NCBI RefSeq assembly: GCF_030604785.1
Contig: NZ_JAUVVF010000005.1
Span: 1 to 64,000, forward strand
Direction of reading: 5' to 3'
Source of the DNA: Paracoccus sp. (in: a-proteobacteria)
GTDB lineage: Bacteria; Pseudomonadota; Alphaproteobacteria; Rhodobacterales; Rhodobacteraceae
DNA length: 64,000 nucleotides
The notes under the pieces: generated by a model
Seen by the model: the letters and a program-made list of their open reading frames with translations, nothing else
What the model was told of the DNA's origin: nothing
The model's database searches: none
Made by a program: the position numbers and the translations under genes
Part shown: positions 1 to 5,260 of the stretch, one piece after another
Layout: every line of letters starts with the position of its first letter
Position numbering within the stretch: the stretch's first letter is position 1

Positions 1-100
1 CGGAGGCTCGATCGAGGACTACAACGACAACCACCCGCACTCAGGGCTGAGAATGCGCTCGCCCCGCGAGTTCATCGCAGCCCAAACCGCAACCGCCTGA
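1..100 (+). CDS. IS3-family transposase (OrfB), C-terminal end only
   Basis: Reading from base 2, the frame gives about 32 residues, including YNDNHPHSGL and RSPREF, and stops at a TGA ending at 100. The NxxRPHSxLxxxxPxEF pattern is the usual C-terminus of the DDE integrase-type transposase of IS3-family elements. The rest of the gene lies outside the window. Bases 101-126 directly after the stop (gtgtccggtgaaacggggg...) look like the terminal inverted repeat of such an element, but the opposite end is not visible. The element lies just outside the prophage attachment site, so it belongs to the host side or to an earlier insertion at this tRNA remnant. Confidence 0.75.
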   Translation, partial: GGSIEDYNDNHPHSGLRMRSPREFIAAQTATA

Positions 101-204
101 GTGTCCGGTGAAACGGGGGCAAGACCAAAGACGTGAAAATCCAGCTGCTTTAGTTCGGTGAAGCGAAAGGCATTCCCCAAAGTCCATTAACACGTTGATC
201 TTAT

Positions 205-259
205 TGGTGACCCCGGCAGGATTCGAACCTGCAACCTGCCCCTTAGGAGGGGCTGGCAC
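205..259 (-). other. Left attachment site: displaced 3' half of tRNA-Arg(CCT)
   Basis: The sequence reads on the minus strand as the anticodon arm, variable loop, T arm and CCA-end of a tRNA-Arg(CCT), with no D arm or 5' acceptor strand, so it is not a functional tRNA. It shares a 22-base identical block (231-252) with the intact tRNA at 37548-37569, plus the acceptor and T-loop segments. The T stem differs by two base pairs (GCAGG/CCTGC here, GCGTG/CACGC in the intact gene). The changes are compensatory, so both forms pair. This is the expected footprint of tyrosine-recombinase integration into a tRNA gene: the remnant is the original host 3' end and the intact copy has a phage-supplied one. 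Confidence 0.88.
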
Positions 260-387
260 CCCGCGCAAATCCAGCGAATCCACGCAGAAAAGCAGCCCCC
301 ATTACGCCGATGTTCCCCGTTTGGACAGAAAAACGGGGCCTGCACAGGTCCAGTGAACCAAAGAGCAAACCCCCGCCATAAAGAAAA

Positions 388-408
388 GCACCTTCAAGGT
401 GCGTTTTC
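388..408 (+). terminator. Hairpin followed by T-run near the left prophage end
   Basis: GCACC-TTCAA-GGTGC (388-402) is followed by GTTTTCC and preceded by an A-rich run, so it could act in either direction. A second, longer inverted repeat lies at 315-338 (CCCCGTTT ... AAACGGGG). The 101-483 stretch otherwise holds only the IS end, the attachment site and the promoter of the next gene. Confidence 0.4.
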
Positions 409-411
409 CTC

Positions 412-440
412 TTGCGCTACGCACTCGCTGGGTGCATAAA
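412..440 (+). promoter_or_regulatory. Candidate sigma70-type promoter of the left-end plus-strand genes
   Basis: TTGCGC (412-417) and CATAAA (435-440) are separated by 17 bp, and the first start codon follows 43 bp later with a GGGAG ribosome binding site at 471-475. The assignment rests on motif shape only. Confidence 0.4.
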
Positions 441-483
441 TAGGACATGGAAACGGGCAGGCGCCCAAACGGGAGACAAAGAA

Positions 484-768
484 ATGGCCAACTACTCCGC
501 AGCCGGTTACATGATCCAAGACATCCAAGGCACCGCGATCTATGGCGTCGGCGCCACCGTCGATGAAGCCTGGCAGCAGGTCGCGGCGCTCGCGGGGCCT
601 TTCTTCGATGCTTACGGCGAACTGATCAGCGATGACCAAGCCTACGACACGCAGTTCAGAGCGTATGGGGCAACGGCTGATTTGATCAAAGAGGTCCAGT
701 CTTGCGGCGGGGCGATCAAGTGGGACGTGACCCAGGGTATCGCCCATCTCCCCGAGAACGACGACTGA
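484..768 (+). CDS. Small phage-end protein of unknown function (moron candidate)
   Basis: 94 residues starting MANYSAAGY, with GGGAG 8 nt upstream of the ATG, which decides the start over an earlier in-frame ATG at 412. There are no membrane segments. The protein is acidic, with a mixed alpha/beta look and two widely spaced cysteine/glutamine stretches, and I do not recognise a family. It is the outermost prophage gene, is transcribed opposite to the structural genes, and has its own promoter-like sequence, which is the usual arrangement of a lysogenic-conversion gene. Confidence 0.6.
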   Translation: MANYSAAGYMIQDIQGTAIYGVGATVDEAWQQVAALAGPFFDAYGELISDDQAYDTQFRAYGATADLIKEVQSCGGAIKWDVTQGIAHLPENDD

Positions 769-844
769 TTCCCATCCCGTCAAATTCGGCTCGCTGATCC
801 AGGCGGGCCAATCCATCCCCGGCAATTTATCACAGGGAAAACCC

Positions 845-1159
845 ATGAAGGCGATCATCAACGGCAAGCGTTTCGACACCGACAAGGCAAACCTACTGGC
901 CGAGGTCAGCCACGGCTACAGCGGAGACTTCCATCGCTACGAGGAGGCGCTTTATCAGACCCCCCGCAGCGGGGCCTATTTCTTGGCAGGCGAGGGCGGG
1001 CCGCGCAGCCGCTATGCAATCAGCGACCGGCCCGGCGAATGGCGCAGCGGCCAAAAAATCACGCCCCTGACCGCCGACGAGGCGATGCGGTGGGCCGAGG
1101 AACACGGGCTGACCGACCTGCTGGAGGCACATTTCTCGGACCGCATCGAGGACGCATAA
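845..1159 (+). CDS. Small phage-end protein of unknown function
   Basis: 104 residues starting MKAIINGKRFDTDKA, with an AGGGAAAA ribosome binding stretch before the ATG. The N-terminal half (INGKRFDTDKAxLLAE ... YEEALYQTPRSGAYFLAGEGG) resembles short phage and plasmid proteins in which an aromatic-rich beta meander precedes a C-terminal helix (TADEAMRWAEEHGL). It has no signal peptide or membrane segment. It lies 76 bp after the preceding gene in the same direction and ends at a hairpin shared with a convergent gene. Function unknown. Confidence 0.62.
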   Translation: MKAIINGKRFDTDKANLLAEVSHGYSGDFHRYEEALYQTPRSGAYFLAGEGGPRSRYAISDRPGEWRSGQKITPLTADEAMRWAEEHGLTDLLEAHFSDRIEDA

Positions 1160-1180
1160 ATCGCCTGATGTCAGCCCGCC

Positions 1181-1209
1181 GATGGTGCTTGCCTCCGACA
1201 GGCACCATC
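1181..1209. terminator. Hairpin between convergent genes
   Basis: Perfect 8-bp stem GATGGTGC / GCACCATC (1181-1188 and 1202-1209) with a 13-nt loop, 22 bp after the stop at 1159 and overlapping the stop codon of the minus-strand gene at 1208. It lacks a T-run, so it may act as a processing or weak bidirectional terminator. Confidence 0.4.
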
Positions 1210-1630
1210 ACTCCGAGATCGCAACCTCAATCTCGGACCAGTCCTCGGTCGCCATGTCGAACCGGACCTTCGCGGCATAATGATGCCGGATCGACACCCC
1301 GAGGCGGTTGTCGGCATCGACTGTGCCGGTCACCGTGTAGATGCAGACGCCCTCGTCATCGCTCGGCATCAGATAGGCGGTATGATCTCCGAACTTGGCG
1401 CTGCGGGGGGACACCAGCCGCTCTTTCACATAGGCCTCGGCACGCATAGGCGCACGCCATGAGACGTCCTGATGCGCGCAGCTCAGAGGCTCCGCAGCCG
1501 CCACATTGCCGCCCGCATCTTCCGGGTCAGGCGCGAAGATCGCCAGCCCCATCAGAGCGACCACCAGCCAGCCGGTCACGATCGTGAACTTCCCGCCGCG
1601 CGAACGCTCGGACCACGCTTTCTTCGCCAT
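1208..1630 (-). CDS. Membrane-anchored small phage protein (cell-envelope moron candidate)
   Basis: 140 residues from the ATG at 1630, with AGGGTGA about 9 nt upstream. A short basic N-terminus (MAKKAWSERSRGGK) is followed by one hydrophobic segment at about residues 15-35, then a soluble domain with two cysteines. The domain has the pattern VKERLVSPRSAKF ... YTVTGTVDADNRLGVSIRHHY. Small envelope proteins with a LK(S/D)PxSAxF motif and a later VxGxVDAxNxxG motif are common in bacteria and phages; that resemblance is from memory. The orientation suggests an inner-membrane anchor with the domain in the periplasm. No enzymatic residues stand out. Confidence 0.6.
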   Translation of the reverse strand: MAKKAWSERSRGGKFTIVTGWLVVALMGLAIFAPDPEDAGGNVAAAEPLSCAHQDVSWRAPMRAEAYVKERLVSPRSAKFGDHTAYLMPSDDEGVCIYTVTGTVDADNRLGVSIRHHYAAKVRFDMATEDWSEIEVAISE

Positions 1631-1738
1631 CCCTGTCACCCTAATACAAACGACCAATGGCGCGATGATTGCCCGGCAGGCGTCACGCGCGCAAGCGCAA
1701 GCGCCACCTTGCCCGCATGTAGCGCGGGCGCAGCCGCC

Positions 1739-2239
1739 TCATCGGCCCCCCGGCGCGCCAGCGCGGATCAGAGCCTGCGTCAGGTGATCCGGGGCCACCT
1801 TGGCGATCTGCTTGACCAGCTCGGCCTCGGCCATGTCCTGCAGGTGCTGGCGCGAGCCGAGCTGGTCGCGCTCCAAGCCGAAACGCCGCAGGCTGTCCGC
1901 TGCGCCCTCGTCCACATAGGGCAGCATCTGGCGGGCGGCGGCGCTGATCCGTTTGCCGATCGGCGTATCCGCCGCCTGGTCCAGCACCCAGGTCAGCGCC
2001 AGGGCGCTGGCACGCTCCATTGCGGTTTGGATCGTGGCCCGTGCGCGGGCATCCAGCTGGGCGCCGACCAGCCGTGCGATGACAGCGGCGATGGCCGAGG
2101 TCGCTGCCGTCGCGATTGCCGTGATGATCCAGGCCATAGCCTGATCCACGATCCCGGCCGAGGTCGCGGCCAGCGCGGTCAGCGGGGCCACGATCAGCGC
2201 AGCCGAGAGGCCCGCCAGAGCGGGGGTGATGCGTTTCAT
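1739..2239 (-). CDS. Putative holin-like protein of the lysis cassette
   Basis: 166 residues from the ATG at 2239. A leading hydrophobic segment (about residues 6-25) resembles a signal anchor and is followed by a second Ala/Ile-rich membrane segment (about 32-55). The rest is a long amphipathic helical tail ending in KVAPDHLTQALIRAGAP. A membrane N-terminus followed by a charged helical tail ending in a conserved LIxAA-like stretch resembles the LLH-type phage holins. The position immediately downstream of the endolysin gene supports a lysis role. It could instead be a structural membrane protein. Confidence 0.5.
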   Translation of the reverse strand: MKRITPALAGLSAALIVAPLTALAATSAGIVDQAMAWIITAIATAATSAIAAVIARLVGAQLDARARATIQTAMERASALALTWVLDQAADTPIGKRISAAARQMLPYVDEGAADSLRRFGLERDQLGSRQHLQDMAEAELVKQIAKVAPDHLTQALIRAGAPGGR

Positions 2240-2253
2240 GGGTCTCTCCGATG

Positions 2254-2886
2254 TCAGGGGTTCAGAAGCTCGCAGCGCACCGCCTCGCGCAGGCGGTTGC
2301 CGATCTGGATCGGGTCGCCGGGCGCCTCCATGCCCGGCAGCCAGGTGATGTCCCATTTCCAGCGCTGGACGATGCCGAAGGTCGGCTGGATCTCGGCATG
2401 GCTGAGCATGGACCAAGGCGAGACCGGGATGTCGTATGTCCGGGCCAGCCGCGCCGTCTCGCGCACCATCTCGACCAGCTGGACAGGCAGGATCGGCGCC
2501 CGGCCCCGGTCAAAGGGCCGTTCATTGGCGCCCGCCATGGCGCAGATGGCTATGCCCACCGCGCCGCCATTGGCGTTCAGCGTATGGCTGCGCTGGACGG
2601 TCGGCTGGACAGGACGCACGACAGGACCGGTGGCAGGGATCAGGGCGTGATAGGCCGCCAGATCGGTCGCGTTCGGCACATGACCGCCTGCGGTCCAGTG
2701 CCAGTGGATGCGGGTGATGCCCGAGGCATGCTGAAACGGCAGGCCCTTTGCGTGTTGCGCGGCGCGCGCGGCTTCGAAAGCCGCGCGGGTGCGGGGACCA
2801 TCCACCCCGTCGATCGGGCCGGGCCAGAAACCCAATGCGGCACAGCGCGCTTGCCGCGCGCGCACCGCGTTCATCACAGCGGTCAT
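2254..2886 (-). CDS. Endolysin, N-acetylmuramoyl-L-alanine amidase-like
   Basis: 210 residues. The ATG at 2886 has GGAG 8 nt upstream and is preferred over an in-frame TTG at 2898. The first 55 residues have a peptidoglycan-binding-like helix pattern (CAALGFWPGPIDGVDGPRTRAAFEAA). The catalytic part begins with IHWHWTAGG, whose histidine fits the first zinc ligand of amidase_2-type (PGRP-like) amidases, and later shows GAVGIAICAMAGANERPF and LSHAEIQPTFG, where a second His is expected. It would cut the bond between N-acetylmuramate and L-Ala in peptidoglycan to release phage. It has no signal peptide, so holin help or a separate export route is expected. It sits with three small membrane-protein genes. 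Confidence 0.85.
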   Translation of the reverse strand: MTAVMNAVRARQARCAALGFWPGPIDGVDGPRTRAAFEAARAAQHAKGLPFQHASGITRIHWHWTAGGHVPNATDLAAYHALIPATGPVVRPVQPTVQRSHTLNANGGAVGIAICAMAGANERPFDRGRAPILPVQLVEMVRETARLARTYDIPVSPWSMLSHAEIQPTFGIVQRWKWDITWLPGMEAPGDPIQIGNRLREAVRCELLNP

Positions 2887-2952
2887 GGGGTTCTCCAATG
2901 CAAAAGCCCCGCGCGATGGCGGGGCGTGGGTCAGATCAGCGGATGCGCGGGG

Positions 2953-3243
2953 TCAGCGGTGCCGGTCGCTGCGCTCTTCCAGGATGGTCTCGACGCGGGT
3001 CATGCGGTCGCGCAGGCCGCGAAACTCGCGCTCGCTTTCCTTCTGCGCTGCCGCGAGCTGACCGCTCACCTTGTCAGCCATGCGGTCGATCTTCTCAGAC
3101 AGCTTGTCCACGGCGGCAGCGCTGGCCTGTCCATCGTCGCGGTCAAAAAAACCGTATTTCACCGCCAGCTTGTAGCCGACGAACAGCAGGAAGCCGGGCA
3201 GGCCGACAGCGGCGATCATGGAGGTGAACGCGACTTCAGTCAT
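2953..3243 (-). CDS. Small single-span membrane protein with coiled coil (holin/spanin-like)
   Basis: 96 residues from the ATG at 3243. A transmembrane segment at about residues 7-28 (SMIAAVGLPGFLLFVGYKLAVKYG) is followed by a charged coiled coil (AAAVDKLSEKIDRMADKVSGQL ... RDRMTRVETILEERS). Its start overlaps the stop of the upstream gene by 8 bp. This topology is common for accessory holin components next to endolysins. A spanin is less likely because no lipobox or signal cleavage site is visible. Confidence 0.55.
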   Translation of the reverse strand: MTEVAFTSMIAAVGLPGFLLFVGYKLAVKYGFFDRDDGQASAAAVDKLSEKIDRMADKVSGQLAAAQKESEREFRGLRDRMTRVETILEERSDRHR

Positions 3244-3646
3244 GGCGAGGCCCTTTCCTGGCGGCGTCGGAGATGTCAAAGGCCGCCAGCAGCGCGACAG
3301 CGACGGCCAGCGCGCCGGACGCGATGACCACGATATCAACCCCGGCACTCGGTAGGGCGGCGACCACGAAGGACGCGAAATAGGTCATCATCCAGGCGGC
3401 GATCATGATGCGCGTCGGCGCTGTCCACCAGCGCCGGCCATTGATGAACAGCGCCGCCAGATAGGCGGATGATGGGACCAGCATGGCCAGCGCCCACCAG
3501 ACCGCCGGGTATTTCACGGCGGCCCCGTAAACCGCTTCGGACATATGGAAATGCCCGGTCTTGGCAGAGATCCAGAACGCACCGCCCATCAGGAAAAGCA
3601 GGAAATAAAAGAAAAAGCGGGCGCCCTTGGTCATGTCACGGTTCAT
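3236..3646 (-). CDS. Multi-span membrane protein of unknown function
   Basis: 136 residues from the ATG at 3646, which overlaps the upstream stop by 4 bp (ATGA). Four hydrophobic segments are evident: near residues 9-28, 45-63, 74-95 and 101-122. No catalytic motif is visible. It lies between two other small membrane proteins and before the endolysin, so a part in lysis or in altering the host membrane is plausible but unproven. Confidence 0.55.
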   Translation of the reverse strand: MNRDMTKGARFFFYFLLFLMGGAFWISAKTGHFHMSEAVYGAAVKYPAVWWALAMLVPSSAYLAALFINGRRWWTAPTRIMIAAWMMTYFASFVVAALPSAGVDIVVIASGALAVAVALLAAFDISDAARKGPRHD

Positions 3647-4038
3647 TTGCGCCGCCTCACGCCTGCAACGCCGATAGCGGCCAGGATGGCGAAGGCCAGC
3701 GCCACAGCCGCCCCGCGATTGCGCCACGCCCCTGCGGCCACGACAGCGCCGCACAGGACGGCCACAGCGTCCACGATGCAGTCAGCCAGCCCCGCGCCGA
3801 AGAACGCAAGCTGTGCGCCCTCCCACAGTGCCGCATAGGCCACAGACGCGACCGCCGCCGCCTGCCATGCCGTCAGCCGGGGAATGTCAGCCCACCGCGC
3901 GACCGTGGCGAATGCCCCGCCGATCAGCGCCGTCAGAAAAACCCCGATGGCGAAGTGCCCAAGCAGCGCCGCGCCCCATGTGTATGCGTCGGCCTGCGCG
4001 TCTGGCGTCTGCATCATCTCTCGAATGAGGTCCATCAT
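3643..4038 (-). CDS. Multi-span membrane protein of unknown function
   Basis: 131 residues starting MMDLIREMMQT. After about 20 soluble residues there are four Ala-rich hydrophobic segments (roughly 20-45, 55-75, 77-100 and 105-125). The stop overlaps the next gene's ATG by 4 bp, and the start overlaps the upstream fibre gene. Two adjacent ATGs (4038 and 4035) are possible starts. It is translationally coupled to the neighbouring membrane protein gene, so the two may form a pair. The family is not recognised. Confidence 0.55.
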   Translation of the reverse strand: MMDLIREMMQTPDAQADAYTWGAALLGHFAIGVFLTALIGGAFATVARWADIPRLTAWQAAAVASVAYAALWEGAQLAFFGAGLADCIVDAVAVLCGAVVAAGAWRNRGAAVALAFAILAAIGVAGVRRRK

Positions 4039-4826
4039 GCCAGCGTGATCCCGTGCTTTGCGGCGACATAGATCTGCGCGGCGGTGAGTGCTGCGGCTGC
4101 CTGCGGATGGTCTGACAGCACGCCGAACACGTCCCCGATGCCGCCGTTGAAGCGGCTAGACGTGTCCAGGCCCTTGCCCAGATCGAGCAGCGGGAAATTG
4201 GCGTAGCTGTGACCGAATGTCCGCGCCAGTGCGCCGTTCTGGAAGAAGTTGCCCGCGGTTGCGCCCATCGACATGCGGAACAGCCCCTTGGCCGTCGTGT
4301 AGGGGAAGCGCGGCGACAGCGAGACAAGCGTGGTGGTTCCACCGACGACCCGGCGAAGGGTTAGGTTGGTGCCGCTGGCGTTGGTGTCAAAGCGGATGTC
4401 GGTCTGCGGGTCGGGCGACGGCTTGCCGAACAGCCGCATCCCGTTGGTCCACGGCGACTGCATGATCCAGCAGAAATCGACGCCCCGAATATCGGCTGCG
4501 TTGTTAAGCTGGACGTAGCCCCCTGTCCCGCCGCTGAATTGCAGCATCCCGTTGACCAGGGGCAGCGCGTTGCCCACGACCGTAGCCGAGAATGCGCCGC
4601 CCGCGCCGCCGATGTTTTGCAGCGCCACGACATTTCCGGATGCGTCGAGCGTGGCGTTTTCGTCCGACAGGTAGATCAGGATCGCGCCGCTGTCGAAATA
4701 CGGCTGCAAGGGGTGCCCGCCGACCGTGGGTTTGGTCCACAGCAGATCGGCCCCGCGATATAGCGCCTGCGCCTCGACGCCGCCGTAAAAGAGGCGCGAG
4801 GCGTTGCGGAGGTCCAACACACTCAC
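4035..4826 (-). CDS. Tail fibre module: lectin-like C-terminal domain paralogue
   Basis: 263 residues. A short N-terminal segment (SVLDLRNASRLFYGG) has the look of a virion-attachment strand. The remaining 220 residues are a beta-rich domain matching the C-terminus of the large fibre protein encoded at 5257-8205. Both begin PY(F/Y)(D/Q)SGAILI, continue with a GNVVALQNIGGAG-like / GKVTAIANAGAAG-like segment, and end GDV(F/L)G(V/I)L(S/E)DHPQA followed by a helical AAxxIxAAxxxxI tail. The fold is probably concanavalin-like. The gene is coupled to the upstream gene at 4823 by a 4-bp overlap. Likely role: an interchangeable or additional receptor-binding subunit. Confidence 0.65.
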   Translation of the reverse strand: MSVLDLRNASRLFYGGVEAQALYRGADLLWTKPTVGGHPLQPYFDSGAILIYLSDENATLDASGNVVALQNIGGAGGAFSATVVGNALPLVNGMLQFSGGTGGYVQLNNAADIRGVDFCWIMQSPWTNGMRLFGKPSPDPQTDIRFDTNASGTNLTLRRVVGGTTTLVSLSPRFPYTTAKGLFRMSMGATAGNFFQNGALARTFGHSYANFPLLDLGKGLDTSSRFNGGIGDVFGVLSDHPQAAAALTAAQIYVAAKHGITLA

Positions 4827-5260
4827 AGTTGCACCACATAAAATACGCCATCCACCGGGTTGACCGGTGGCGCGGTCAGGATTTGAACCGGCGGGGGCGA
4901 TCCGCGCAGATCACCGGTCTGGAAGGTGGTGTTGTCCGTGAACGTGAACGTCACCCTCCCCGTCGCCGGGTCGTAAGTCGTGTCGCTGATCCCGCGCCCG
5001 TCCTGCCCTGCTGCCCCGCTGCCGCCCGCGCCGGTCGGGAAACCGGGCACGACAACTTCGGTCGCGTCGGTCAGGATCAGCGTCAGTTCGCCCGTCGCCG
5101 CGTTGAAGGTCGCATTGGCGATGCCAACGCCCTGATCCCCGGTGACGCCCTCCCACACATCGGTAAGGGCCGCGTTGATCTGGTCCAGCAGTTCCGCGAT
5201 GCTGGCCTCCGCGCCGGTCGGCGTGTCGGTGATCGTCAGGTCGATTTGCGGTGCGCTCAT
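4823..5260 (-). CDS. Small fibre protein with two tandem beta repeats
   Basis: 145 residues from the ATG at 5260, which overlaps the upstream stop (ATGA). The N-terminal part is helical (SIAELLDQINAALTDVWEG). It is followed by two copies of a roughly 33-residue repeat, GVGIANATFNAATGELTLIL and GRGISDTTYDPATGRVTFTF, separated by a Gly-rich, collagen-like linker (GAGGSGAAGQDG). Such G-x-G-I ... D-x-x-T-G-x-L/V-T-x-x-x-T-D repeats are common in tail fibres and tail tip proteins. It lies between two genes that share a C-terminal domain, so it is probably an adaptor or connector of the fibre assembly. Confidence 0.6.
   Translation of the reverse strand: MSAPQIDLTITDTPTGAEASIAELLDQINAALTDVWEGVTGDQGVGIANATFNAATGELTLILTDATEVVVPGFPTGAGGSGAAGQDGRGISDTTYDPATGRVTFTFTDNTTFQTGDLRGSPPPVQILTAPPVNPVDGVFYVVQL

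Noticed and set aside
205-259. Second functional tRNA-Arg
   Set aside because: The D arm and 5' acceptor strand are missing; it is a displaced 3' half from integration.
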